Below, piece after piece: positions 11,104 to 22,139 of a stretch of DNA of 64,000 nucleotides. Source of the stretch: Rheum nobile (taxonomy: Eukaryota; Streptophyta; Magnoliopsida; Caryophyllales; Polygonaceae); NCBI GenBank assembly GCA_027886185.1, contig WOAB01000506.1, positions 1,178,001-1,242,000 of the forward strand, written 5' to 3'. Position numbers and translations under genes: made by a program. The stretch's first letter is position 1; each line of letters opens with the position of its first letter. A model generated the notes under the pieces. That model saw only the letters and a program-made list of their open reading frames with translations, did not search any database and was not told the origin of the DNA.

Positions 11104-11226
11104 TTTGAAGGTGTTCACAATAAAATTATTTTTACTTATCCTTTGCCTACTGTAAATCGTACCTACTACTTGATTCAACAAGTTTCTCATCAAAAATATG
11201 TTACTAGGGTTGTGAATGATACCTAA
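11104..11226 (+). pseudogene. Copia gag relic, second part
   Basis: Continues the frame of the gag relic that stops at 9572, starting with the duplicated TTTGAAGG and running through YPLPTVNRTYYLIQQVSHQ to a stop. It ends at the inner border of the right inverted arm. Removing the hAT element and one TSD copy joins the two parts in phase. Confidence 0.75.
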
Positions 11227-11540
11227 AACTTAGGAATATATAACATTTATCATTTACAATATATATATAATTTTAAAAATATATTTAAAATTAATTTATG
11301 TCATATATATTTGAGTGGTGTACCAAAGAGTGTACCGTTGATAATAGAAGATCCTCCCTCGTACTCAATGGGCAAGGTAGTTTTTGGAGTGCGGTGGCCG
11401 GTAGCGCGGCACTATTGCCAAGTACGGTGGTACGGGTGTGGCTGCAATTGGTACTAGATTGATGTTGATCATGGATCGACATATTCCAAAAAACACAATT
11501 ATAGAATAATTTATAGGTCCCTCTTTCTCTTTTATATAAT

Positions 11541-12779
11541 TGTTTGAACTTTCCCGACTCCTTGATTAGCCGAATCCTCAAGCATAAGTACTTCAAGAGA
11601 ACCGACTTTTTGGGGGCTCGAAGGGGAGATAATCCGAGTTTCACATGGGCTAGCATTTGGGGCGCCAAGCCAATCCTGTTGGAAGGTCTGCAGTGGAGGA
11701 TTGGCTCTGGGGATTCCATCGCTTTGTGGGTTGACAAATGGATTCCGGAGGGTAAGGAGTACCGAAAGCCACAGCCTGTTGAAGATATGGATCCCTCGCT
11801 GCGTGTATCGCATCTGATTAATCATGAAAGGCATGAATGGGACGTCTCAATGGTCATCCTCTTCATCCATCCTGATGATGTGCAACATATTCTTAATATT
11901 CCGCTGAGCAACTCTTGCTGCGTTGATGCTCTTATCTGGGCGCACACTCAGAATGGATTCTATTCGGTTAAATCAGGATACTGGCTGGGGTTGATTGGGA
12001 GTTCTGATGATGGGAATAATGATTCCACTTATGGTCGCTTCTGGGACCTCGTTTGGGCTCTTAAGGTTCCCCCAAAGCTGTGAAATTTTGCCTGGCGAGC
12101 ACTAGTAGGCGCGCTTGCTGTCAAATCTCGACTGGTGTCGCGTGGGGTTGTTCATCTGGACATGTGTGATCGGTGTTCTTTAGGATCCGAATCTATTTGG
12201 CACGCGCTCTTCTCTTGCCCATCATCGAAAGAAATCTGGGAATCCTCCCCCTTATTCTCATTGCTTGATTCCTTGGGAAATCCCCAATTTCATGAGGCTG
12301 CAATGTTTGTGCTCGAATTGTTTGGAGTGGACGGCTTGCAAGACTTTCTGGTAGTTGCGTGGACTGCTTGGACTATCAGAAACCAACAACTGTTCGGTGG
12401 TCGGTCGGGGCATGGAGGATCGATGCTCTTGGGCTTTCAACACATGGTGGCCGAATACAAACACCATGCCTCTTGCTCACAAACCCGAGCCTTTCTTTCT
12501 TCCCACCTGCAGTCATGGTTCCCGCCACCACATGGAGTGCTGAAAATTAATACTGATGCAACAAATCTGGGTTCGGAAGGAACTGGTCTTGGGGTGGTTG
12601 TTCGGGACATCTTTGGTTTTATCGTTGCAGCGGCTGTACGTCGAGTCCCCGTCTGCTGACCGGTGGAGATTGCTGAAGCCATGGCGGTTCTCTTGGGTCT
12701 CTCACTTGCACACAGTTTACAAGCTTCCAGAATTGAGGTTGAGACGGACGCACTCATGGTGGTCTTGGGAGTCAAAAAT
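11541..12779 (+). pseudogene. LINE ORF2 3' part (zf-RVT and RNase H), first segment
   Basis: Translation shows the C-terminal layout of plant LINE (L1-like) ORF2 proteins. First is the post-RT block (WRIGSGDSIALWVDKWIP), then a zf-RVT region (FAWRALVG, CDRCSLGSESIWHALFSC), then an RNase H domain starting LKINTDATNLGSEGTGLG with VVVRD. There are TGA stops near 12080 and 12657 at places where Trp is expected. The RT domain is missing upstream, as in 5'-truncated LINE copies. At 12779 the frame is cut inside RNase H (VETDALMVVLG) by Copia-B and resumes at 18523. Confidence 0.85.
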
Positions 12780-13521
12780 TGTTGGTGATTTTAGTGTCAT
12801 CGGCCATTTAGTGTAGTCGGGATTCGCTCAAGACTTAAGGAGTTCGTTCGGCGCATAATGAGGTTCGGGAGTGCGGAGTGCACACTCGTGTGTGTGGATT
12901 CGGACTCAGAGTTACGTAACGTGTCGGGGTTCAAGAGGCGGACACCGTGAGGGTGATTTCCGGGGTCCTAAGGGTGTGCACGGTTTGTGACAAACCGTGC
13001 ACCATGGACCACAACCGTGCAGAACAGAACAGAGGCCGGATTTGGCCACTGTAAGGCCGCACGGTTTGTGGCACGGTTTGTCACAAACCGTGCGGTGTCC
13101 CAGAACTCGTTTTCTGGCTCTTTGAAGGAAGGCACGGTTTGTGACAAACCGTGCCTCTTGCCAGGAAGGAAGTTTTGGCGGGTTTTTAACTAACTTAACC
13201 GCTAAAACTACTTTTTAACCTCCTAAACCGACTTATAACTGCCTAAATTCCTATGCTCTATATAAGAGAGGGTTTGGGGCAAGTCTTGGCTATGTGAGAT
13301 ATAACGATCTCTCAAATCGAACAAAACCGAAAACTTCAAGTGTTCTCTTTTGATTTGCCTGAATCATTAGAGGTGCGATTGTCTTATCCTGGATCAGATT
13401 TCGTGTAACCCGAGGCAACAAGTATAGGGTCGAAATATTGATTTTGGAAAGTGTTCAAAACACGATTCAATTGATATCCAAGACAACCGAAGATTGATCA
13501 ACGAGCAACCCTTCTACAACA
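12780..13521 (+). repeat. 5' LTR of Copia-B
   Basis: Matches 17754-18517 and, more loosely, both Copia-A LTRs. It holds the GCACGGTTTGT palindrome array (about 12977-13155) and a good TATA box, CTATATAAG, near 13258. Confidence 0.93.
13257..13269 (+). promoter_or_regulatory. LTR TATA box of Copia-B
   Basis: CTCTATATAAGAG lies in the right half of the LTR, where a retrotransposon core promoter is expected. The same motif occurs at about 18251 in the 3' LTR, and a weaker CTATTTAAG at the matching place in both Copia-A LTRs. Confidence 0.6.
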
Positions 13522-13550
13522 TTCAAAATCAATATTTTCGTGGTTGATCA

Positions 13551-13781
13551 ATGGCGGCTGCTTCCGTTCGTGAGATGACATCCAAGTTCGGAAAATTGGA
13601 GAAGTTCGAGGGCGTGGACTTCCGGAGATGGCAAAAGAAGATGCACTTCCTCCTCACGACGCTCAAGGTGGTATACGTTCTGAGTATGCCGATGCCACCG
13701 GTGCTAGAGAATCCGAAGAATGAGCCCTTGGAGGAGACAAAGAAGTGCAACAAATGGAAAATGGCAAGATCAATTAATTGA
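13551..13781 (+). pseudogene. Truncated Copia gag N-terminus (Copia-B)
   Basis: An ATG 30 bases after the 5' LTR opens a 76-codon frame with KFGKLEKFEGVDFRRWQKK and then FLLTTLKVVYVLSMPMPP, the standard start of a Copia gag. The Copia-A homologue lacks the VVYVLSMPMPP stretch. The frame ends where the conserved non-coding spacer begins. No nucleocapsid knuckle or protease follows. Confidence 0.78.
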
Positions 13782-14900
13782 TGGTTATGTGTGGTAGTGG
13801 TTGGCTATCAAATTTATTTAACAAGCCACACATTCTAATCACGATAAAGGCCAATGCTTATAAAGCATGATTGGTGGTGATTTGGGGACGTGGAAATGGA
13901 GGTTTCATACCTCTATGTTATTTATGTATTGGATATATACATATTTATGTAAGACTGGTTTTTTATATGGTCTTGGATGTGGTATTAAATGTGTAAAGTG
14001 GATTGATATTTCATTCATGTGCGGTTATGCGAAGGCCGTGAGATTTAAGCCATGTTGATGATTTTGAGATATATGCAAAAGATTGTGTAATCTCTGGACA
14101 TGTATACGTATAACATATACTTATATGTATGGATAAGAATTAAACTCTTGTTGGTGTCATGTATTGTATGCTAACCGCATATAGTGGCAGTTGAAATCTC
14201 GTACGAGGATGTTTATCTACAATATACATGAAACCTCGTATGAGTGAAATATGTGTATAGTACCATTAAATTGGTGGAAGCACATGTGTATGACCATAGA
14301 AAATTTTGGTCATGGTATGGTCATGATATGACCATGATACAAGTCACATTAGTTCAAATTCCCATTATATGTGACTAGATGATCAGAATAATGATCATGA
14401 TATTTTAACTTAAATAGTTAAATGGGTGAATGAGGAATGTATAAAATTTTGTTTCTTCATGTGGATATATATGTATGTATATAAGAATATATAACATTAT
14501 CATAACTTAGGTCTCAAGAGACTGAGAACAAGTATCTCATGAGTTAGATGAGGTCTTGTGTGTTTTATGAAGTCTACTATGCTTTGCATAGACTACTCAT
14601 GTTTCTAGATTACTTGATTCAGGTCAACTTTATTTAATATAGATTACTTGATGATAAGTCTACTAGGTTGACCAGATTACTTTTTAGTCTACTGGTCATG
14701 TTATGCCCTACAGTATAGTTATACTGATTGGCTAAATTTGACTCTATTGTTTCCAAACAGATTAGTCATTAGACCCTACTATACTCAGTATAGACTGGTC
14801 GGGTATTATATTTTGTATATATGTTATGCGATTTATGGTGTGCATTTTATTAACCAGATTATTCTCATTATTGTTATGTGTATTTACTACATGGTAAAGA
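13782..14900 (+). other. Non-coding spacer of Copia-B
   Basis: Counterpart of 2645-3566. It is AT-rich, has no sustained frame, and contains two short inserts relative to Copia-A near 14200-14340. It holds several repeats of GATTACTT and AGTCTACT-like words around 14560-14700. Confidence 0.7.
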
Positions 14901-14949
14901 CGAGGCCCATGATAAGTTTAAGGTTTGTAAAATCGAGGTTGATTTGTAA

Positions 14950-17226
14950 CAAAATGACTTGATTAAGAAACTATGCACCGATAGAGGTGGAGAATATTAT
15001 GATCCTGCATGTTTCCAATCCGTAGGCATTATACATGAGACTACGGCTCCCTACATGCCACAACAAAATGGTGTGTCGGAGAGAAAGAATAGAGTCCTAA
15101 AAGAGATGGTTAATTCCATGTTATCCTACTCGGGATTGAGTGACGGATTTTAGGGTGAAGCCATGTTAACGGCTTGCTATTTATTAAATAGGGTTCCTAA
15201 CAAAAGGAACAAGATTACCCCTTATGAACTTTGGTACAAAAAGAAACCGAGCTTGAATTATCTTCGAGTTTGGGGATGTAGGGCGGTCGTTAGACTACCC
15301 CAGCCCAAGATTAAAACCTTGAGGGAAAGAGGTATTGAATGCATCTTTATTGGGTATGCTGAGCATTCCAAGGCTCATAGGTTCTATGTGATAGAGCCTA
15401 ATGATTCTATTTCGATTAACACCGTGATTGAGTCTATAGATGCAATATTTGACGAGAATCGATTCTCGTCCATACCTAGACCAAAGGATTTGGTTCCTAG
15501 TACAAGTGGAACTAAAGAAGGAGACGGTTCGACCGTACCTTCTAACGAGTCACTTGTGCTCCGTAGGAGCAAGCGAGGAAGGATTGAAAAGTCTTTCGGT
15601 CCAGATTTCCAAGTTTGCTTGGTTGAGGGATCTAGAGATGAGGTTGGGTTCCAATAATCATATTGCTATCATATTGATGAGGACCCTAAGACTTTTGGTG
15701 AGGCAATGAGGTCTCAAGATGTTGCTTTATGGAAATAAGCAATTAATGATGATATGGATTCCATCATGGGAAATAACACGTGGGTCTTATCGGATCTCCC
15801 ACCGGGTTGCAAGCCTTTGGGCTGCAAGTGGATCTTCAAAAAGAAGATGAAAGTCGATGGTACTATTGACAAGTTTAAGGCTCGATTGGTTATCCAAGGC
15901 TTTAGACAAAATGAAGGTATTGATTATTTTGATACCTATGCTCCGGTTGCTCGGATCTCCACCATTAGGTTGTTGATTGCCTTAGCGGCTATTAACAATC
16001 TTGTGAATCACCAAATGGATGTCAAAACGGCATTCTTGAATGGTGATTTGGAGGAGGAGGTGTACATGAAGCAACCTGAAGGGTTTGGTATGCCCGGTAA
16101 TGAGAAAAAGGTGTGTAAGTTGGTAAAGTCATTGTATGGGCTAAAGCAAGCACCTAAGCAGTGGCATCAAAAATTTGATGAGGTTGTCTTGTCGAGCGGA
16201 TTCGAGTTAAATCAGTCGGACAAGTGTGTATACAACAAGTTTGATAAATCCGGTAAAGGAGTAATCATTTGCTTGTATGTTGATGACATGTTGATCTTTG
16301 GTACAGATCAAAAACAAGTGGACCTTACAAAGGCCTTTTTGTCATCAAGCTTTGCTATGAAAGACATGGGGGAGGCGGATGTGATCCTTGGTATTAGGAT
16401 CAAACGTGAGAATAAGGGACTCTCTTTGTCACAATCTCATTACATTGAGAAAGTGCTTAAGAAGTTCAATTGTGAGACTTGTTCTCCGATTAGCACTCCT
16501 ATGGATCCGAGTGTGAAGCTTATGCCCAATTCGGGTAACGCTGTATCACAACTCGAGTACTCACAAGTGATTGGTTGCTTAATGTATGCCATGACGAGCA
16601 CAAGGCCGGATATTGCTTATGCTGTAGGGAAGTTGAGTAGATATACTAGTAATCCTAGTACTCATCATTGGCAAGCAATAAGGCGGGTACTCAAATACTT
16701 AAAAGGAACCATGAATTATGGTTTGTCATATGTCGGATTTCCTTCGGTTTTAGAAGGGTATTCGGATGCGAGTTGGATCACTAACATAGAAGATCATTCT
16801 TCTACTAGTGGTTGGGTATTCTTGCTTGGGGGAGGTGCCATTTCATGGGCTTCTAAAAAGCAAACTTGCATTACAAGTTCGACTATGGAATCGGAATTCG
16901 TAGCATTGGCCGCTGCCGGTAGAGAGGCGGAATGGCTAAGGAACTTAGTCTACGAGATGCCTTTGTCGCCGAAACCGGTGTCACCCATTTCTATCCATTA
17001 TGATAGTCAAGCTACTTTGGCTAAGGCTTATAGCCAAGTGTATAATGGTAAGTCGCAACACCTGGGCGTTAGACATAGCGCGGTACGCGAGTTGATCACT
17101 CATGGGGTGATGATTACTATTGAGTTTGTTCGGTCTCAACAAAATTTGGCGGACCACTTGACAAAGGGGTTAGCTAGGGACTTGGTGGTCAAGTCGGCTA
17201 TCGGGATGGGTTTAAAGCCCGTTTAA
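14950..17226 (+). pseudogene. Copia integrase-RT-RNase H (Copia-B), RT-RNase H part still open
   Basis: The frame starts within the integrase core (CTDRGGEYYD, PQQNGVSERKNR). Stops interrupt it at about 15152 (TAG where Copia-A has TGG), 15656 (TAA where it has TAT) and 15736 (TAA where it has GAA). From 15754 a 490-codon stretch is uninterrupted. It holds the RT entry ([20 protein letters not shown]), YVDD at 16276-16287, RNase H with SDASWI and [13 protein letters not shown], and the end [11 protein letters not shown]. This is the best-preserved Copia pol here. The element still lacks protease and the N-terminal integrase, so it could move only with help from another element. Confidence 0.93.
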
Positions 17227-17753
17227 AATCTCTAATGGTAGGACACCCATTTCCCTTTAATATGACGTTAGAGGCTGAATTCAATGTGGAAAGCCTACAC
17301 TTAGAGTTTGGAGCACATGTTCATACTTCATCCCAAGGTATGTGCTCGGACCTGCAAGTAAAGTTAGGTTGAAGATTCTCTTCTTAATGGATCTTTTGGG
17401 AAAATGCATTTGCAGGTGCATGATTAAAAGAATCCACCTATACGAGCGTGAAGTGGTGCCGCTTCAACTAGCCCGGGTTTGGCTTTGTATGCGTTCGTGA
17501 ATGGATAAGGACACATGGCTAGAATAGTGTCAAGTTAGCACTTGAAGTAGTGTAGAAACTTGTGTGTGTTTGTATCTTCAGGTAGTCAAATGAGTTGATG
17601 GGTTCAATCCTTTGGACACCCTGATTCTCGATTATTTGGAATGTGTACTACACTAATGTGGAAATTCAATCCTAAGGACATTTTCATTTATGCATGAGTT
17701 TGTGTTTGATGTATGTATAGTGAATCAAGGATTACACTAAAATGGGGGAGGAA
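17227..17753 (+). other. Copia-B 3' untranslated region and polypurine tract
   Basis: Matches 5914-6445 of Copia-A closely. The purine tract AAAATGGGGGAGGAA directly precedes the 3' LTR at 17754. Confidence 0.83.
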
Positions 17754-18517
17754 TGTTGGTGATTTTAGTGTCATCGGCCATTTAGTGTAGTCGGGATTCG
17801 CTCAAGACTTAAGGAGTTCGTTCGGCGCATAACGAGGTTCGGGAGTGCGAAGTGCACACTCGTGTGCGTGGATTCGGACTCGGGGTTACGTAACGTGTCG
17901 GGGTTCAAGAGGCGGACACCGTGAGGGTGATTTCCGGGGTCCTAAGGGTGTGCACGGTTTGTGACAAACCGTGCACCATGGACCACAACCGTGCAGAACT
18001 GAACAGAGGCCGGATTTGGCCACTGTAAGGACGCACGGTTTGTGGCACAGTTTGTCACAAACCGTGCGGTGACCCAAAACTCGTTTTCTGGCTCTCTGAA
18101 GGAAGGCACGGTTTGGGGCACAGTTTGTGAAAAACCGTGCCTCTTGTCGGGAAGGAAGTTTTGGCGGTTTTTGGCGGATTTTTAACTAACTTAACTGCTA
18201 AAACTACTTTTTAACCTCCTAAACCGACTTATAATTGCCTAAATTCCTATGCTCTATATAAGAGAGGGTTTGGGGCAAGTCTTGGCTACGCGAGATATAA
18301 CGATCTCACAAATCGAACAAAACCGAAAACTTCAAGTGTTCTCTTTTGATTTGCCTGAATCATTAGAGATGCGAGTGTCTTATCTCGGAACAGATTTCGT
18401 GTAACCCGAGACAAAAAGTATAGGGTCGAAATATTGATTTTGGAATGTATTCAAAACACTATTCAATTGATATCCAAGACAATCGAAGATTGATCAACGA
18501 GCAACCCTTCTACAACA
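17754..18517 (+). repeat. 3' LTR of Copia-B
   Basis: Ends TACAACA directly before the AAAAT duplication. It is slightly longer than the 5' LTR because the third palindrome (around 18105-18140) has gained a partial unit and lost perfect symmetry. Confidence 0.93.
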
Positions 18518-18522
18518 AAAAT

Positions 18523-18770
18523 TCCCAGCAGAACCTCACTTACTTTGGCTGCCTGCTAAATGATATCCACAATTCTCTTCTTTCTTTCTCCTCTGCTTCA
18601 TGTTCTTTTGTTCGCAGAGCAGGAAATTGTGTTGCTCATTTTGTTGCGCGTTTGTGGTCCGAGCCGGGTCATGAACAGGTCTTCTTGTCGAACATTCCGC
18701 CAAGTTTTGTTGCTTTGGCTGAACTTGATATTTAATGAATGAATGAACTGGTTTTCCACTCAAACAAAAA
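18523..18770 (+). pseudogene. LINE ORF2 3' part, second segment with tail
   Basis: Continues the RNase H domain interrupted at 12779. It reads through CSFVRRAGNCVAHFVARL, the usual last RNase H helix of plant LINEs, to a stop at 18733-18735. A short A-rich tail and an imperfect tandem repeat (AACAAAAAAAGTATATTTTG, two copies to about 18812) follow, consistent with the 3' end of the LINE. Its target duplication was not found. Confidence 0.82.
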
Positions 18771-18812
18771 AAGTATATTTTGTTATATTAACAAAAAAAG
18801 TATATTTTGTTA

Positions 18813-19459
18813 TGATAATTTCAAAGATACTACCGCTCTAATAACTCAAAACTCTAAATATACCGGACAAAGAGCGTACGCATAACTGAATATAGACAAA
18901 TTAGCTATGTACCCCATCGATCATCAAAGCACAACTTCATTTTTAAACCATATTTATTGCAAAAGATAATTCAATGTTGATAAAACTATTAACATAAATG
19001 ACAAGGTTTTGGTAACGTAACTCATAAATTAAGAATGACAGGTCGTAATTGAGATTTGAGGCAATATTTTTATGTGTTTCTTAGTAGGTGGAAAAAGATA
19101 TAAATACATTGACAGATTAGTGATTAATTTAATCAACATAATCACATTGGAGAAATATATTATTTCGGCAAATAATACATTGTATATTTTTGTGCGTGGC
19201 GTGGCAACCTATCTCACTTATATTTCTATCCTTCAATAGTCAACACACTAAATCGTAATCCTAATCCTAATCCATCCAACTCTCTTGCCTTCAAAATTCC
19301 CAACTAATAAAAAACCTTCTCTTCCTCTCCAAAAAGAAGTTTCCTCAACTAATCCTATTCAACCAATCCAAAAAATCTGCCCACAAAAAACCCCCACTTT
19401 AATTAATCTCTCCAAATTAAGTAGTTACTAATTCATTTCTATATGCACCACCGGTTCAG
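18813..19459 (+). promoter_or_regulatory. Upstream region of the ATL gene
   Basis: No coding region. A TATA-like TATAAATA at about 19099 would give a leader of some 330 bases. A GTCAA (W-box core on the other strand) occurs near 19236. A CT/A-rich stretch (19260-19440) resembles a plant 5' leader. Assigned by position only, without experimental support. Confidence 0.4.
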
Positions 19460-20581
19460 ATGTTACGCCCTTCTTACATCCATGGAGTATCCACCGCTCT
19501 CCTCATCGCCGCCGCGCTCGCGTTGACGCCCCTCCACGTCGCCGCCCAGTCACCTCCGTCCAACTCATCCGCCGCTGCCAAATCCGCCGGCTACAACTCC
19601 CCCGCGGCCAACATCATCCTCATCCTCATTGGCGTCCTCTTCATCATCACCGGCTTCATCTCCGTCTTCCTCCGCCACTTCATCGGCTGCCTAGGCGAGG
19701 GCGACAGCAACCTCCTCGGCCTCGGGGCAGGATACGGGACGGGCCGGGCCCACGGGCTCGACCCGGAAGTCGTCAAGACCTTCCCCACGTTCCTCTACTC
19801 CGACGTTAAAATGCACCGCCTCACCAAGGTGGAGCTAGAGTGCGCCGTGTGCTTGTCGGAGTTCGAAGACGCCGACCTCCTCCGCCTCCTCCCCGGCTGC
19901 AGCCACGTGTTCCACTCTCATTGCATAGACCCGTGGCTGGCTAACCGGGTCACGTGTCCCATCTGTCGGGCCGTCCTCGAGCCCACTGGACCGGCCCAGC
20001 CCCGGAGTCCTCCTTGCCAGCCGTTGCCGTGCGTGTCACCGGTCCGGGCTCGCCCGCCCCGCGAAATCGAACCGGATCCAGATTCCTCGGCCCATCAGAT
20101 TCGCGAGGATCAAGATCTGATCTTGGACATCAGAAAATCGCCGGAAGTGAGAGGCCGACCGGGGTTGATGAATAAACTGACCCGGTCCCATTCGACCGGA
20201 CACTCTCTGATCCGACCCGGGGAGAATTTGGAGCGGTTCACGCTTCGGCTACCGGACTCGGTTCGGAACGGGCTAGTTAGCCTGAATTTGCCCGGTTTAG
20301 TTAGCCCGACGTGGGTTTACCGGTATGACCGGTCCCAGAGCGCCGGGTGTTTGGTAAAAGGAAAACCCGGTTCGAACCGTACGGAAAGCAAGTGGTTCTC
20401 GATGACTCCCCCGCATGTAAACCGGCGGTCTCCGTTGCGGGGCGGAGGAGGAGAGAGCTCGACGCCGCCTGGGAGTCTGATGAAGCTGATGAAATCGCCG
20501 TTTAATAGGGCGTTGCGGCCAGCGGCGGCGGATGCCGGGGAGCGGTCGTCCGATAAGCTATGGGGTGATCATTCGGTTTAG
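19460..20581 (+). CDS. ATL-family RING-H2 E3 ubiquitin ligase (ATL6/ATL31-like)
   Basis: An intact, single-exon, 373-residue protein. It has an N-terminal signal-like hydrophobic segment (about 8-29), a transmembrane helix (about 50-72), the ATL hallmark GLD (99-101, [13 protein letters not shown]) and a canonical RING-H2. The zinc ligands are C128, C131, C147, H149, H152, C155, C166 and C169, with the E2-contact Trp at W159. The C-terminal half has the conserved RSHSTGHSL and [12 protein letters not shown] blocks seen in the ATL6/ATL31 branch. Family members are membrane-anchored E3 ligases; ATL6/ATL31 act in carbon/nitrogen response and defence by ubiquitinating 14-3-3 proteins (known of the family, not shown here). 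The gene is much more GC-rich than its surroundings. The start gives a complete signal segment. It is the only intact host gene recognised in the window. Exact orthology is not settled. Confidence 0.95.
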   Translation: MLRPSYIHGVSTALLIAAALALTPLHVAAQSPPSNSSAAAKSAGYNSPAANIILILIGVLFIITGFISVFLRHFIGCLGEGDSNLLGLGAGYGTGRAHGLDPEVVKTFPTFLYSDVKMHRLTKVELECAVCLSEFEDADLLRLLPGCSHVFHSHCIDPWLANRVTCPICRAVLEPTGPAQPRSPPCQPLPCVSPVRARPPREIEPDPDSSAHQIREDQDLILDIRKSPEVRGRPGLMNKLTRSHSTGHSLIRPGENLERFTLRLPDSVRNGLVSLNLPGLVSPTWVYRYDRSQSAGCLVKGKPGSNRTESKWFSMTPPHVNRRSPLRGGGGESSTPPGSLMKLMKSPFNRALRPAAADAGERSSDKLWGDHSV

Positions 20582-20952
20582 AAGTCAACCGGGAGAATTA
20601 AATTGTTAAATGTTCGATTTTGTTGTCATTTTCTTCCCTGTTACATACTTCCAATTTCCCGTCTGGTTTGTTCAGGTATCTGTGGATTTGATTGAGTTTC
20701 GATATAAAACTACAGAAATGTTTATTGGAAATAGCCAATGTCTACTTACTAATTGTCTATTTGTCACCTGTCGTTATTTTTTAAGTTTCGATATAAATAT
20801 ACAGAAATGTTTTATTAATCTCAGTTGGTGGTTATCAGTGTGTTTTTTTTAAAAAAAAATTAACGTTGGACACGTTTTAATTTATTTTGTTGTTGTTGTT
20901 AGTACATGTTTTTACACGCTTTTTGTGTACATAAATGCAATCATAGTTTTTA
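20582..20952 (+). other. 3' flank of the ATL gene
   Basis: AT-rich, T-rich sequence expected to contain the 3' untranslated region. No clear polyadenylation signal stands out. A duplicated phrase around GATATAAA-TACAGAAATGTTT (20700-20820) suggests a small local repeat. Confidence 0.45.
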
Positions 20953-21280
20953 GTTCTTGTTTGGTTGAAGGTTGAATGATGTGAGAAGTGTAATTCTTAG
21001 GAAGTTATTTTATATGAAATCAAAATATGAAAATTTAAATTTATGAGAATTGGTAAATTATATTTGGTTAAAATTTAAATCATGAGAAATATGAGAGTAG
21101 AAAATCTTATCCACCTCTTCCTAGATGATTGTACTTTCTATATTTTATAGGAATTGGAAATTTCATGAATTAAATATCTGCATTTTTCAAAAATAAAAAG
21201 GTCAACCAAACACATATATTTGATATTACTTCCCAAATAATTTAAAATCATGAGAATTTACTTCCTAACCAAACGAACAC
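20953..21280. mobile_element. MITE, copy 1 (GTTTGGTT-type ends)
   Basis: The ends GTTCTTGTTTGGTTGAAGG and CCTAACCAAACGAACAC are imperfect inverted repeats. The whole segment aligns in reverse orientation with the MITE at 59174-60135 (shared AATTTAAATTTATGAGAATTG-like core). Flanking TTA/TAA suggests a 3-bp target, but the duplication is not exact here. Non-coding. Confidence 0.7.
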
Positions 21281-21451
21281 TAAAATACATGATCGGAAAT
21301 CCAAATTGCCACCAAATGCAAATGCAAAATTAATCTAACAAATACAATGTACTGGCTAGTGCTAGTATACTTCTATACAAAGTTTAATTAGAACAAATTG
21401 AATATATCTTAAAATTAATTGGCATGTATATATGTAATTTTAGCACTCCCG

Positions 21452-21500
21452 TATATGCGCATATGTGCTTATGGGTATATGCGCATATGTGCTTATGGGT
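21452..21500 (+). repeat. 24-bp direct tandem repeat, two copies
   Basis: TATATGCGCATATGTGCTTA plus GGGT is repeated immediately. Each unit contains palindromic TATGCGCATA. Confidence 0.8.
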
Positions 21501-22139
21501 TTAGCGTATAATCTCAAATGAGGTTCTATTATAAAATTAATTGATAATAAAACTCAATTTATTAAGTTTATATATTAGGTAAATTATGTCGTAACTTATA
21601 TATATATATATATATATTCATGAACATGCATAGGAACTTCAATTCCTAACTCGTAAGTAATTTTCCGAAAATCAAATTTGTATGAATTGTAAATACTGTA
21701 ATTTGATAATAAAATAAATATCTTATAAGGCAAGTAATATATATGGACAGATTTGTCTCGCAACAGAACCCACTCGATCGTATCCCTCCTCCTCTCTTAT
21801 GTATCCTACATTTCGTTAATGCCATGCATCTTAACCTGACCGTTCCCCTCTTAATTAATTAGTATCGATGTTTGATCGTAAACTTTCATTGAAAGGAACT
21901 GAGAGCAAGGAAGAGTTTTGGAATTTTTGCTCTTTGCTAATTGATCTCTCCAAAAATACAATTACCATGTTCATGATACCCTTGCTAGCAACAAGCAGTC
22001 ACTAATTATCTTCTAATTAACTAATACTTATTGCCACGTCAGTGACACTCTATCAACTTACTAGCTAACTTACAAACCACATTATGAAAACACTTAAAAT
22101 ATCTCAATATCAAATCCTCCCCGAAGTTGGAAGATTAAC
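21501..22139. other. AT-rich intergenic DNA
   Basis: No gene is seen. A (TA)n microsatellite occupies about 21597-21618. Confidence 0.5.

Larger units (their letters stand above)
8873..11369. mobile_element. Inverted-arm element enclosing a Copia gag relic
   Basis: About 147 bp at 8873-9019 aligns, reversed and with almost no gaps, with about 11223-11369. The arms include the block ACCACTCAAA and an AT-rich core TGTAAATGATAAATG. Between them lie a Copia gag remnant and a later hAT insertion. No clear TSD was found, so the class (foldback, MULE-like carrier or rearranged MITE pair) is open. Confidence 0.6.
12780..18517 (+). mobile_element. Copia-B: Ty1/Copia LTR retrotransposon, sister of Copia-A
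   Basis: Direct LTRs at 12780-13521 and 17754-18517 share TGTTGG and TACAACA ends and a perfect 5-bp TSD, AAAAT (12775-12779 and 18518-18522). The internal order is truncated gag, conserved spacer, broken integrase, long open RT-RNase H, 3' UTR and polypurine tract, exactly as in Copia-A. It inserted into the RNase H domain of a LINE copy, so it is younger than that LINE. The two Copia copies carry different nonsense mutations, so they decayed independently after insertion. Confidence 0.95.
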
